Shown piece by piece: positions 32,081 through 42,690 of a DNA stretch of 64,000 nt. Under the pieces are notes generated by a model. It was not told where the DNA came from, did not search any database, and was given only the letters and a program-made list of their open reading frames with translations. The first letter of the stretch is position 1. Each line of letters starts with the position of its first letter. The DNA is from Ochotona curzoniae (lineage: Eukaryota; Chordata; Mammalia; Lagomorpha; Ochotonidae). The stretch is taken from contig NW_024465751.1 of assembly GCF_017591425.1 (NCBI RefSeq), forward strand, positions 9,858,001 to 9,922,000, given 5' to 3'. The position numbers and the translations under genes were made by a program.

Positions 32081-32902
32081 TCTGTCCGGTGTCCCCAGTG
32101 AGGGAATGGAGATGAGAAGCCATTGGGCTGCACCTGGAACAGAGCTGGTATGGCAGTGCCAGGCTCCTCTGGGCATGTAGTGAGGACACTGTTGGGTGGC
32201 TGCCCCATTCTCCATCCCTACCTCCTCTCCACCTGGAAAAGCCCCAAGAGCCCCCGCCTGGCTTTGCCAATGCCTCTTGGCAGGCACCAGCCGGCTGGGC
32301 TGGGGATTCCATCCAATCTGGCGCTTTCTCTTTGCAGCTGCTGGGTCCACGTGCAAGCTGCCATGGTCAGAGGCAGGTGGGGCCGCAGGCTTGGTAAACA
32401 GATTTCAGGGGGCACCTCAGGACAGCTCCAGCTCCCTTGGGAATGCAGGGTGCTCTTCCTGGGGTGCTCACATGGGCCACAAAGACCGAGGCTGCACAGC
32501 TTCTGGGTTAGGGCCCGCAGGCTGTCCTGGAGCCACTGTCACAGTCTCAGTGAAACCTTGTTTCTCTCCTCTCCCACAGAGGCCCAACAGAGTTTGACTG
32601 GATCCAACCCAATCCCAGCATGGCAGGGACAATGCCCTCCCTGGTCTCTGGCCTTGCCAAAGCATCACGATTTCAGCTCAGATGCAAGTGAGACTTGGCA
32701 TACCACCAGGCTATGTCTGGGACTCTAGCACCTTCCCACACAAAGCCCTAATGAGGGCTAGTTAGTGTGGGGATGAGACTGGGGACCACAGAAGAATGAG
32801 GCAATGAAGTTCAGGGCAGTGGAGGGAGACAAACATGGGCACTATGGTGCCCAGCAGCAGGTGTCTCCTGTGAGGCCTCAGTGGGTAGGATCTGGTTCAG
32901 CA
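32081..32902. other. Unique non-coding sequence
   Basis: No supported gene. Long frames on both strands (31703-32356 minus, 217 codons; 32123-32728 plus, 201 codons) overlap one another and partly the LTR and MIR relics. They reflect GC-rich, stop-poor sequence rather than a protein. Confidence 0.45.
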
Positions 32903-32913
32903 ACACACACACT

Positions 32914-32964
<51 letters not shown>
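32903..32964. repeat. (AC)n microsatellite flanked by ACTGACAC
   Basis: The AC tract is interrupted near its start by CTGA (about 32912) and followed at its end by the same ACTGACAC word, suggesting expansion inside a duplicated unit. Confidence 0.95.
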
Positions 32965-32966
<2 letters not shown>

Positions 32967-33059
32967 ACACCAGCACTGCAGCTCCTAAGTCTATACTGTG
33001 GCAATGAAGTAATGAGGTTTCATTCATATACACATTCATTTGTTCCTTTCTTTCTCTCC

Positions 33060-33345
33060 TTCAATTTCTTTTGAAAGGCAAGGTGAAAGAGAGAAGGATT
33101 TTGCACTTGCTGGTTCACTCCCCAAATGCTCACAATAGCTGGGGCTCAGCAAGATGAAGCCAGGAGCCAGGACCTCCCATTTGGGTTCTCCCATGAGGGT
33201 GGTGGGGACCCAAGTACTTTGGCCATCACCTGTTGCCTCCCAAGGTGTGCTTTAGCAGGCTGCTAGACCTGAAGCAGAGATGGGACTTGAACCCAGGCCC
33301 AGCCACGAGAGACCCAATGTTTAAGCAGCACCCTGGGGACATTAT
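33060..33345 (-). mobile_element. Older CSINE subfamily copy
   Basis: Minus-strand: 'tttcttttgaaaggcaaggtgaaagagagaagg', 'cacttgctggttcactccccaaatgctcacaatagctggggctcagc', 'gggttctcccatgagggtggtggggacccaagtactttggccatcacctgttgcctcccaagg', 'gaagcagagatgggacttgaacccaggc'. Confidence 0.82.
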
Positions 33346-33749
33346 GTCAGTGATACGGCCCTTGCTCAGATTCTGTTTGGAAGCCCTTGGCTTGTGCTGC
33401 CCTGAGAGTCTGCTAGGAAGCTAAGAGGAAATGGCGTGCATCTGCCTACCATCGTCCCAGGCCCTCACCATCTAAGCTCCCCTCTACTGCACTTCTTATA
33501 GGGCTGTCACACTCCTGGGCCCTTCAGGGTGGCTGGTACCCTTTTCCAAAGGGCAGAGATACTCATCAAGACAAGAGTCAGGTGTGAGGCAGGGGTGAGC
33601 ATGCTTATTCTGCTGTGCTGGGTGCCCAGTGAGTTCTGAATCTTGGCACCCCATGTGGGACAAAGGAGAAACTCCCCAAAGGCATATCAACAAGGAGATG
33701 CCACCATTTGCCAAAGAGGCTTATGGTAGACACCATTTCCTATTAGAGT
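33346..33749. other. Unique non-coding sequence
   Basis: No gene or repeat recognised. Confidence 0.4.
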
Positions 33750-33865
33750 TGGTTGTCCAAAAGATGTTCAAAAAGTTTACGGAAACACATGCTATTAAAA
33801 GACAAAACCATGCATGAATTTCAAAAAATTTGTGCACCCAAAGAAATCTATCCTTTCATTTCATG
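33750..33865 (-). repeat. Mariner-like MITE copy
   Basis: 'agatgttcaaaaagtttacggaaacacatgctattaaaagac', 'aaccatgcatgaatttcaaaaaatttgtgcacccaaagaaatctatcctttcatttcatgt' matches the same family and sense as copy B at 24004. Confidence 0.62.
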
Positions 33866-34254
33866 TTGCATCAACCTCAGGAAGCTCCTTGTATGATGTG
33901 GTTGGGACCCATGCATGGCCAAGCAGGCGAGAAATAGAGAAGAGAAAAACCCTTGTCTCCGACTCGCCAGCAGGGTGAGCTGAGAGCCGTGACAGCATTT
34001 GCTTGATGGTCTTGGATTGGGGGTGGAGGTGGTGGTGACTCCAGAAAACCCTAGAACTGCACACCATATGGATGGAGCATGAGGAAGACAAGTGGGGGTG
34101 ACAGCACATGTCAGGGCAGAGGGGGAGGCTCCCAGGCAGGAGGCAGGTGCACGGGGTCCCTGGATGTATGCTCAAACCCGTCAGAGGGCAGGGAGATCTC
34201 CTAGGGAAAAGTTGGGTGATTCCTGGTTTGGTTGGGGATGGGGAGAGCTCAAGG

Positions 34255-34320
34255 GTAGGCACCTAAGCCTCATTGTGCCTCAGTTTCTCAATGTGGAACT
34301 GAATCGTAATCACACTAGCT
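34255..34320 (+). repeat. MIR-like SINE fragment
   Basis: 'aagcctcattgtgcctcagtttctcaatgtggaactgaatcgtaatcacactagc' follows 'ctctctgtgcctcagtttcctcatctgtaaaatggggataataatagtacct'. Confidence 0.7.
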
Positions 34321-35404
34321 GATATTCACATGCGTGCCCCTGTTCTGGCACCTCAGCCAGCTCAACTTCTGTAATTTAACAACTCTACCAACTAACCTGT
34401 CATGTTCTTGCTACCACCTTCTTCAGCCTCTCAAATGGGTGAACACACCACGTAGCCCACCCCAGAGATTTTTTTTTTTCTTTTGCTGCAGCAAAAATCA
34501 AGTAATGTGTATACAAACGGTCTTTTAACAGAATGGCACTCTTATGCTATGATTCTGGATATAACGGAGATTTTACGAAACTTCATCTATTCAGAAGCTA
34601 CTATGTGGCAAAGGTTGTTTAAGGCCTCATTCCATTTACCGAGAAAAAAAAAGAAAAGAAAAGAAAGAAAAAAGAAACAAACAAAAAGAATCAGTTTCAA
34701 CCACAAGCACAGGGAAGATCCTGTGGCGATTGGCAAAAGAAAGAGGCATGCAGAGCCTGAAACCCTAGAAGGTAGGACACCAGGACCTTTTGTTTTGTTT
34801 CTTGTACCAGGCCCAACATGCTAAGGAGTGTCATTCATCACTCCCCCAGTCCCTGGTGGCAGCAAGCAGCCAAAGTCTACAGCCAGGCTGAGTCGGGAAG
34901 CCAGAGCTCACCTGGTTGTCTGGCAGCGCTAGTTCAAGACCCAGAAGCAAGTTACCAGCCTGCTGCCTGCTGTGGGAGCTGAGTGCTTGGGGAATGTGCT
35001 CCTCCTTGCAAAAATAAGGTGGCCTTGACTCATGGGGCTGACTGGCAGCCTGCTGCTACAAGAGGAGTTCCTGCCACCCAGCCCCGCAGTATCTCTCACA
35101 CCTAATCCACAGCCAGGCTGACTGGGTCCTTCTCCTACATCTGTGTTCCACCCATTTCTCTTGTCTCCTTTGGTGCTGTCAGCATCTCTTGCCAGAGTTA
35201 CCTCACTGGGATGGTGCTGCTGTCCCCACTATAGCCAGCCAGCTGCTCTAGCTGTAGTCACGGGGAACACTCTTCTCGGAAGCTCTGTAAGTTTTCCCAT
35301 GGAACTTATAACAAAATACAACTGTCCACCTGCCTTCTCCTGATCTGGTTCCTGCCTGACTTTCCAAACTCAGCACTTAAAACCATTCTCCTCCTGGATC
35401 CAAG
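34321..35404. other. Unique sequence with A-rich tract
   Basis: An impure A/G tract lies at 34640-34690 and a T run at 34468-34480. No supported gene; the 113-codon frame at 34483-34824 runs through the A-rich tract. Confidence 0.45.
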
Positions 35405-35515
35405 CTGGCTGTGCCATCCAGCGGAGACTCTCTTTCTTTATCTGTGGAATGGGTGCAGTTATTTTAATTGTGCATATCTATGTGGTTGCAGTATGATAAC
35501 TCAAAACACAGTCAA
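35405..35515 (+). repeat. MIR-like SINE fragment
   Basis: 'gagactctctttctttatctgtggaatgggtgcagttattttaattgtgcatatctatgtggttgcagtatgataa' resembles the MIR 'tttcctcatctgtaaaatggggataataatagtacctacctcatagggttgttgtgagga' segment. Confidence 0.55.
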
Positions 35516-35569
35516 GGTATGATGATTATATCAGATTACTTACTCATTTTCATCTCCTATTTTGTTGGT

Positions 35570-35835
35570 AAAGGTTTATGTCTTTGGAGAGTGAGAGATT
35601 TTTTTTAATCAGCTGGTTCACTCCCCATATGCCTGCAACAGCTGGGGCTGGGCCAGGTTAAGTCAGCCGCCAGGAATTCCATACACGTCTCCCATGGCAG
35701 TGACAAGAACCCAAGTCCATAGGCACATTAACAGGAAGCTGGATCAGATGTAGTGGTGGAATCTGATCTCAGGCACTTGGACAAGTGATGTGGGGATCCC
35801 AAACAGCAACTACAGTTGGTGGGTCACCCTGCCCA
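35570..35835 (-). mobile_element. CSINE, old and worn
   Basis: Minus-strand: 'ggtttatgtctttggagagtgagagatttt', 'atcagctggttcactccccatatgcctgcaacagctggggctgggccaggtt', 'ccaggaattccatacacgtctcccatggcagtgacaagaacccaag', 'ttaacaggaagctggatcagatgtagtgg'. Confidence 0.8.
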
Positions 35836-36602
35836 TTCCTGCTTAAATATTACAACATTTTTTCTGGAATATTACTTAATAATTTTGGGTCCCTTATATT
35901 TTTTTTACACTGTAGTAGTGATTTCCTGTTCTATTGCATTTCTCTCTTGTGTGCAGTATTAGAAGCTTTTGTGATAGGACACATGGACTCACAGGGTATT
36001 ACTCAAGACCACCAGGATGGCACCTGCACTACCAATGATGGCAGCCCAGCTGGGGCATGCTGCAAGCAGGGCAGACAAGTAAGCCAGTTAGACAAGGTAG
36101 ACATGTCAAAGTTTGAGCTATACTAGTCAAATGACTGGGAGTCTAATGCATTCTCCTATAAGTTGTAAACCAGTGAATTCCCTGATAAGAATAATAGCAA
36201 CCATAATGTGACCTGCAGTGTCACTGCCAATACCTCCCCTTGGGGTGGGAAGATGAAGTAAGGCAAGCCTGTATTTTGTGTCAGTTCGCATCTTTAGCTT
36301 TTATACTTTGCCTTTGTTGACCTTCAGGAGAACATCAAGAAGTCAAACTGGGGTGTGGACTGGGGAGGGGAAGCTTAGGGAGGGTAAGGACCTCCCTAAG
36401 ACCTGGCCTTGGGGTAATTCTGCTGAGGAGAAGCAGGGCTCTGTGCTTCCTCTGGCCCTCTGGAAAGCCCACCCCTGGGCTCCACCCCATACATGTTTGC
36501 AGGCAGGGAGACCAGAGATGTGCAAATGGGAAATGTATATTATGAAAAACTATGAATGGGTTTCACAATTTTGTTTCTTCTTATTACACCTAGAGGGGTG
36601 CA
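35836..36602. other. Unique non-coding sequence
   Basis: AT-rich in its first half. No gene or repeat recognised. Confidence 0.4.
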
Positions 36603-36605
36603 CAT

Positions 36606-36652
<47 letters not shown>
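36603..36652. repeat. (GT)n microsatellite
   Basis: Nearly pure GT for about 50 bp, followed by a GA-rich run. Its complement, an AC tract, lies 80-180 bp downstream, so the two can pair intramolecularly. Confidence 0.95.
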
Positions 36653-36656
<4 letters not shown>

Positions 36657-36743
36657 AGAGAGACAGAGAGAGAGAAGAGAAACAAACACACACAAATACA
36701 GACAGGGACATAACATTTGCTTGGTCCTGGAGAGAGGAAGAGA

Positions 36744-36795
36744 AACACACATACACACCCACACCCACACATGCGCGCGCACACACCCACACATG

Positions 36796-36829
<34 letters not shown>
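36744..36829. repeat. (AC)n tract with two GCGCGC cores
   Basis: Impure AC tract in which a 22-bp unit containing ATGCGCGCGC occurs twice in tandem (36759-36780, 36781-36802) before pure AC. Alternating purine-pyrimidine DNA with GCGC cores is a strong Z-DNA former. Confidence 0.93.
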
Positions 36830-36834
<5 letters not shown>

Positions 36835-37139
36835 TATTTAATTCTGAGTGTTCCATCTCAGGAGCTGATGAGGGCGCTCTGGCCAGGCAGTTCTCCCACC
36901 ACCATGCTCATCTCCCACCTAGTTGCTTCACTTGTCATCTGCCAGTCACGTGGGAAGAAATGGCTATAGGGATGAGGTTAATGGGACCCTAGTTTTCTGT
37001 CCCCATTCAGTTCTTCTGTCCCCTACTGTGTGACCCCATGCATGAGATCTCCTGTCTCTAGTCTTCCCATGGGTGACACAAGACAGATTCACACCTACGG
37101 TCTCTTCCAGTCCCAAATTAGAAGGATACATTTATGACT
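36830..37139. other. Unique non-coding sequence
   Basis: No gene. A possible MIR trace ('ctactgtgtgaccccatgcatgagatctcctgtctctag') lies at 37020-37065. Confidence 0.4.
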
Positions 37140-37250
37140 ACGAACACTGGTGCCTTTTCAATCTCTATGAGCAGATGGGCAGCTCAGAGAAGCTGGGTGG
37201 CTTACAGACAGATGCTGGACCGGAGTCTTCAACTTCAACACCACTTCAGT
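37140..37250 (-). repeat. MIR-like SINE fragment
   Basis: 'ctatgagcagatgggcagctcagagaagctgggtggcttacagacagatgctggaccggagtcttcaac' weakly follows the minus-strand MIR pattern. Confidence 0.45.
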
Positions 37251-37484
37251 AATGGTAGACTCCACGAGGTGCCTTTGTGGGTATGCACAGAGCCTGTGCA
37301 GATCCTACCTTAGCCTCTCTGTTTAAAGCAGAAAGATAAGAAGCACTCTGAGCTGTTGTACCGAGGCCCCCTGCCACTCAACACCAGAGAGAGGGTGGGT
37401 TCCTTCCTCTCCTTCCTTCTTTTCTTTACAAGGAGAAGAGAACACACACAAGACAGTTTAGGAAAGTCCTAGATGACTTGGATG

Positions 37485-37740
37485 ATTTCCTGAATCTGCC
37501 AGAATTAAAATTTACTGAGGAAAAAACCATAAGCAAGATGAGCACACATGTGTGTATATGTGTGTGTTGGTGAATGATGAGAATAAAAATGGCAGTTCAG
37601 AAAAAGCCCTTGGAGCCACCTGCATTTCCTCTCTAATGACCCTATGATTTATACTTCTTTATTAATGAGCTTCTGGTTAAACAATTTGCATAAGCTGAAG
37701 TTCCCACTAAGATGCACCTGTTAGAAGCAAGGTAAATGTC
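37485..37740. promoter_or_regulatory. Candidate conserved non-coding element with octamer
   Basis: Repeat-free AT-rich block with 'gaattaaaatttactgagg', 'cctatgatttatac', 'ctttattaatgagc' and a perfect POU octamer ATTTGCAT at 37684-37691. Function is inferred. Confidence 0.3.
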
Positions 37741-38185
37741 ATGAAGCAGAATCTTTTGCATCTATCTGCTGAATGTTCTCTGGGTGCTTGAGGGAACCCC
37801 AATGCCTATACATCAGCCAGGAATCCCACCAGGCTGAGGGTTGTTTGCGGATCCTGAGCAATTTCTGTTTCTACCTATGGAACTCATAGTGCTGGGTACA
37901 TTTCCCATAGACAACAAGCCTTGTGTATGTGAGGGGTCCCTGGAGAGTGAGCTAACTGAGCAGATCTGTCCAGTATATGGTCCAAAGGCCATGACCAGAA
38001 GGGTGCAATTTGTGGGGACCTAATGAAAGACTTCCCACCCTAACCTGCACAGTGACCCTTCTCTGAACCTGGCTTGAAATTTCCATAATAGTTACTCATT
38101 GCTGGAACAGTAAAGGCAGGTATTGTAGGATAAGAAGAGAGCCATACACTTGTTCTAGAAAATTCGGGTTGCACATAATAAGTGT
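37741..38185. other. Unique non-coding sequence
   Basis: No gene or repeat recognised. Confidence 0.4.
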
Positions 38186-38310
38186 AATCTTAGCTGATTA
38201 CTTAATCTCATTGAACTCAGATCCATAAATCTCAAATCCTGTGTAATAAGGAGAAACACTACTTGTAAGACATCCAGCACAGGGCCTGGCATCCAGTGTG
38301 TGTCAGAACA
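38186..38310 (+). repeat. MIR-like SINE fragment
   Basis: 'gctgattacttaatctcattgaactcagatccataaatctc' and 'taaggagaaacactacttgtaagacatccagcacagggcctggcatccag' follow the MIR middle and 3' order. Confidence 0.65.
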
Positions 38311-38448
38311 AGCCATCTCAGTCATCCTGAAGGAATCTGTCAACAAGGTCGTGGGCTGTTAGAGCTGCTCCACCCACAGCCACTGCAGAGGGGTCAGGAG
38401 TCAAGAGTCCCTGCTGGTTTGACAGCTGAGCTCACAGGGAACAATCTG

Positions 38449-38608
38449 GGACAATGGTTCCCTAGATCAACCTGAAAAACCTGATAGAAGTGCAAACTAG
38501 GGCGCTGACCCCCTGACCTGGACATCTTGAGGAGCAGGGACCTAGTCATTTTACTAGACCTTTCAAGTGATCAGATGCCTATGACAGTTGGAGAACCCAA
38601 GAATTTGG
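38449..38608 (-). repeat. MER5A-like hAT-Charlie element
   Basis: 'caatggttccctagatcaacctgaaaaacctgatagaagtgcaaact' and the 3' 'caagtgatcagatgcctatgacagttggagaacc' match the MER5A reverse complement end to end, including the terminal inverted repeats CAGTGGTTCTC / GAGAACCACTG in worn form. Confidence 0.7.
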
Positions 38609-38784
38609 GCAGCAACCGACAGCTCTGGTACATCATGAGAATGTCCTGGGAGAATCTGGGGGTGGAAAGGCACATTTGGCAGTCCATCTTCCAGGGATTC
38701 TACATCTCTTGGTTCAGAGATGGAGGCCACGATTCAGCTTTAGAGCAAGGTTGAGGGATGAGTCTCTGGAATTCCAGGAAGAAA

Positions 38785-38940
38785 GTGCCATCGTGCATTG
38801 CTTAACAATGGAGAACATTCTGGGAGATGTGTCTTTCGGCAGCTTTGTTGTGGTGTAAAACCAAGGCTGTTGTGATATCACCAGGTGATATCATTGTTAC
38901 TGGACCCTGGTGGTATAGATGGTGGGTGTTCATTGCATGA
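38785..38940 (+). repeat. Unnamed mammalian interspersed repeat
   Basis: 'catcgtgcattgcttaacaatggagaacattctgggagatgtgtcttt' resembles a known repeat unit 'gtgcattgcttaacaacggggatacgttctgagaaatg'. I do not recall its family name with confidence. Confidence 0.45.
38873..38893. other. 21-bp perfect palindrome
   Basis: TGATATCACC, one central A, then GGTGATATCA. Each arm contains GATATC. It lies inside or beside the unnamed repeat above. Confidence 0.9.
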
Positions 38941-39144
38941 AATGTCTCTTGGGATGCATGCCTGTGTAGTTGAGAGAGGTGGTGGGAGGGGGTGCTGGAG
39001 AACACAGACCTGGTAGGGCTGAGTTCTGGGAGAGAACAGGAGCAGATGACCAATGTTCTCAATCCCAGTTCTATAGGTAAGTGAGATGCAATCTTCTGCA
39101 ACTGGCTCACTTGCCAACCTGAGAAAACGAGTTCCAAGAGAAGT

Positions 39145-39240
39145 GACTAAGTTAATGAATCTCTCATCTGCTAGAGCTGGAACTCAAACTCAGTCCAGGT
39201 CTTGCTTGCAAAGCTAGCACCCTACCCTCAGTGCCAGCAG
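39145..39240 (-). repeat. MIR-like SINE fragment
   Basis: 'tgctagagctggaactcaaactcagtccaggtcttgc' recalls 'ggcagagccgggattcgaacccaggcagtctggc'. Confidence 0.6.
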
Positions 39241-39384
39241 CCCCTGCCTGCACGTTTGCTCCCCACAGTATCTCTAAAAGCCAGGTCCCGCAGTCAGGCA
39301 CTGAGTCCATGCACCTTCTCTCAGGCTGACTGCAGAGTGGATGTGGAGCCATAGGCATCAGACCATCCTCTAAGGGCTTTGCGT

Positions 39385-39460
39385 TGCTCATCTGTATCTG
39401 TATCCTGGGAGTAAGGTCTGACTTCTCAAGGCTGCTGAGCAGGTCAAATACAACCACATG
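39385..39460 (+). repeat. MIR-like SINE fragment
   Basis: 'gctcatctgtatctgtatcctgggagtaaggtctgacttctcaaggctgctgagcaggtcaaata' is a worn MIR middle ('ctcatctgtaaaatggggata...tcatagggttgttgtgaggattaaat'). Confidence 0.55.
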
Positions 39461-39461
39461 G

Positions 39462-39570
39462 GAGAGTACTTTACAAATTCATGGGAAATTGCATCAAAGT
39501 CAAGTTAATGTTGGTGCAAAAAGTTTCTGGAATATATGTGCAGTTCTTTCATAATGCACATTTCCTACAG
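39462..39570 (+). repeat. Mariner-like MITE copy
   Basis: 'gtactttacaaattcatgggaaattgcatc', 'ttaatgttggtgcaaaaagtttctggaata' and 'ttctttcataatgcacatttcc' give the same sense as copy A at 23925, spanning nearly the whole element. Confidence 0.62.
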
Positions 39571-40394
39571 CCTCTCTGAAGACCCTTCATGCTTCCAGGC
39601 ACGTTCTAAGCTGTCAGTCTGACTCACCAATGCTGGGGCCATGGCAGAAAGAGGAAGCTTGATTATGGTGGTTAGAGGCTAGAACCACTTACAGGCTAGC
39701 TGGAAGGAGGAGTCACAATTCAATCTCAGAAAAAGGAAGGCTCAGCCAGCTGCTAAATGTGAGTCAACATCTCTGTCTCAGCTCAGGTCACCTTTGTGTC
39801 TGGAATACTCTATCATCTAATACTCTGCACAGGCAAGAAGTCATCCTGTATTTCTGTTCAGTCTGTGCCTGACTCTCCTTGCCTGGGTGCCCCTTGCAAG
39901 CAGGCAGGAACTGAGTTGCAGCTAGCCCAGTTTGGTGGCCCCAGAATGTCTGAGCGAGTGAAGTAGGCAGGCTTTCAGTAGGAGAGCCATAGTGACCTGG
40001 GAAGCGGCTAGGTACTTCAGGTAATTTCCTTTGTTACCCCAGTGGGGTGAGACCGGGGAAAACAAAGCCTCAAGCGAGGCGGAAACCACCAGTGGACTCC
40101 TTTACTCCCCATTCTACAGGTCCCTAGGGCCTTGCCATCCACCTGCAGAAAGCACAAGGGAAAGGCAGGAAGCAGGGAGGGGAACAGGAACCACTGGCCC
40201 CTGGCAGGTAGCTGTCCCGGAGGCTGCTCCATGAGACGGTGACCATGTGCCAGGTGCACAATGAATGCTGCGACCAACACCAAGGTTTCCTGTCGCTGGC
40301 TGGTTGCTCCTGTTGCTTCCTGCTATGAGTGATCAGAGGGGATATCCAGAGGGAACAGAGCACTGGAGTGTGATAAGTTCTAGCCAGAAAGACA
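39571..40394. other. Unique non-coding sequence
   Basis: No gene. A possible minus-strand MIR trace ('tactccccattctacagg') lies near 40104. Confidence 0.4.
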
Positions 40395-40500
40395 GGAGAC
40401 CCACTCTGCTGATGAGCTATGTGATTTTGAGCAAGTCACCTGGGTGCTCAACTCCTTGTGTTGCCCTTTGAAGTGGGGGAGCTGCTGATTGTCCTCCCCT
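40395..40500 (+). repeat. MIR-like SINE fragment
   Basis: 'ctgatgagctatgtgattttgagcaagtcacctgggtgctcaactccttgtgttgccctttgaagtggggg' matches MIR 'actagctgtgtgaccttgggcaagt..acttaacctctctgtgcctcag'. Confidence 0.75.
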
Positions 40501-40619
40501 AAACAGAAAGCAAAGACAAGGAGATAACTGCCACCCAGCCTGCAAAGTCAAATGGGCTTGTAGCTGCCTCTCCATCCTGGCTGCTGTCTTCCCACAAAAG
40601 CCCAATAGTAATTGTGGTG

Positions 40620-40815
40620 CCAATCACCTGCATTTACTGGGCGCCGGCCTCCAGATGAGTGCTGCTCATTCATTATTTTGGGTAGAGTAATGGCCCTTCA
40701 AGGCAAATCCTGCCACCATCCCATTTTGCAGTTGGGAAAACTCAAACTGAGTGGAGCTCATTGAGCCAGGGCTTGAACCTAGTCAGTCAAATCCAGGACC
40801 CACTTTCTTCCCTAC
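40620..40815 (-). repeat. MIR SINE
   Basis: 'tgcatttactgggcgccggcc', 'ccaccatcccattttgcagttgggaaaactcaaactgagtggagctc' and 'gagccagggcttgaacctagtcagtcaaatcc' give a nearly complete minus-strand MIR. Confidence 0.75.
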
Positions 40816-42599
40816 TGTTCTCTACCCAACATGGAAGCTAGTGTCTCTCCAGCTAGGAGGGATTTACACAGTCAAAGTAATTAATACTTTTCTAATAAGT
40901 AGTACTTTCCTGGGCAGAGAGATTACAGCTTGAGTAAGCACAACTGCAGCCTACTCAGCTCTTCTGAAGTCAAGAAGCACATCTCAGGAATTGGACTTAA
41001 ACAGGAAGGCTTATTAAGCACTCTAGAGACAGCCCAGCACTTACACAACCTAGATTGAATCCCACCAGCCCCACACAGCAACCCCAGCTGGAGTCAGGAG
41101 CCAGAACAACGGGGTCCATTTCCTTACCCAGCAGGCAATTGCCAGAACATTGCTGCCCACTATGCCTCCCAGGCCCTGGCCAGATTAGCAGGGGCCCATC
41201 ATCGTCTGCCTTCTCCACAAGGCATATGCTAAAGGATCCTGTTTCTCATACATTCATTAACTTCTCCATCAACAAAATCACCAAGCCTGGGCTTTGGAAC
41301 AAAACAAGGCATCCATTGTTATCCAATTCCAGCTCAGAGCGAAAACAAAAACAAAAACTCCCCTGACCCCCACGGTATTTTTAGGCAGACAGCGCCACTG
41401 AATCCAGGATACTGTACAATTTCCACTGGTTTCTGGAAAAACTGATGTTCACAATGTGAACTTTTAGGAAAACACTGGCCTCAACAAAGGTCTTTTCCAA
41501 CATCAAGTTCAACGAGTCTACAAGATCAATTCGGTCTGGACGGGTACTTTGTTAGTGGCCAGTGTGTCACTGCCGTTCTTGCTTTGTTCCCTCCCATGCC
41601 AAAAATGCACAAAGCAGGGAGGACCCTGGGAGCCCAAACGAGGTCAACCAAGGACACGAGCTGGGCAGGCTCCTGCCACTTCACACCATGGGTGGAAAAC
41701 ACATGGAACTCGTTGGGCCAGAGAGGCCACCCCAGCTAAAAATATAAATAAGTTCAAGAAGGGTTTAGACGAGCTCACGGATGAGTGAACGACGGATGGA
41801 GGGGAGGGAATCTGAAATGCTGGAGTTTTATCTTGGGCTTCTGTAGCCCTCTTTGGTCCCTGCTTGTGAAAGAACGGCTGTGTGGGACCACACTCAAGAT
41901 CACGTGCATGCCTATGAGACAAAAGGAAGGAAGGAGAACCGAAAGGAAAACAGAATTGAGGATAAATGTGATGTTCTGCTTCCTACCCTCAAAAATGCAT
42001 CATTTTAATCAATTTTAACAGAAACAGAATAATCCTTTCTGGTGTCGTGGCTCTGGATTTCAGCTGGGTTAGCATTTGGCTGTGGCTTCTCCATGGCTGC
42101 AAGTGTGTCTTCAAATACAGACAGCATTTATGACATCTGTCTGGATTTGGGATGGATCGCGGATTTTTTTTTTCTTTATGGTGTTACGAAACAGACTTAC
42201 CATGTAACTGAAGGGTTTCTAGCCCCAGTTAACCATGGGTTGGGTTTGTTTAAACCATCACGTAAGTTTGCCTTTCACCTGTGGCATTGTTTTTCTTCTC
42301 CCAACTTTCTGCTGTATACATACTCCTGGGAAAGACACGCCTGGTTACATCTTTTTGGAGAGACAACCACGAATCTTCGAACCTCAGAGTGGAACGGATT
42401 AGTAAGTACCTCTCACACAAAGGAATCTGTGACTGAGGAGGGTCCCCAGGGTGTCCGCATGTGGTGACCACACCATTTGAGGCATGCAGCAGGAAGTGTC
42501 CGCTCTCCACCCCCACCCCCTACCTGGGGCAGTCCCCAGCCTTCCCACAGTGATTTGTTGAAGAGAAGATGCTTTCCAGGGCTGCAAGCACACTGAGCT
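40816..42599. other. Unique non-coding sequence, 1.8 kb
   Basis: No supported gene. The 141-codon frame 42042-42467 (plus) has a hydrophobic, aromatic-rich middle but no recognisable family. AT-rich, repeat-free parts lie at 41230-41500 and 41930-42050. Confidence 0.4.
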
Positions 42600-42690
42600 A
42601 AGGAGGTGGGCAGCCCTTATTAGAAATGCAAATTGCCTCTGCTGACAAATTTCCTCACACAAAGCGAGCACCAGTCAAAGCCGCACCTCC
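42600..42690. promoter_or_regulatory. Candidate element with perfect POU octamer
   Basis: ATGCAAAT at 42626-42633 inside 'cccttattagaaatgcaaattgcctctgctgacaaatttcc'. The 'ttagaaatgcaaatt' core also occurs in MER5A, so a worn MER5A is an alternative. Confidence 0.25.

Noticed and set aside
31703..32356. 217-codon minus-strand reading frame
   Set aside because: It overlaps MLT1 and MIR relics and an equally long plus-strand frame, has no domain, and starts and ends without splice or promoter support. GC-rich sequence with few stops explains it.
36278..36841. 187-codon plus-strand reading frame
   Set aside because: Much of it is the translation of the GT and AC microsatellites.
42042..42467. 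141-codon frame with a hydrophobic middle, possible membrane protein
   Set aside because: No signal-peptide pattern that I trust, no family match, and the hydrophobicity comes from T-rich DNA.
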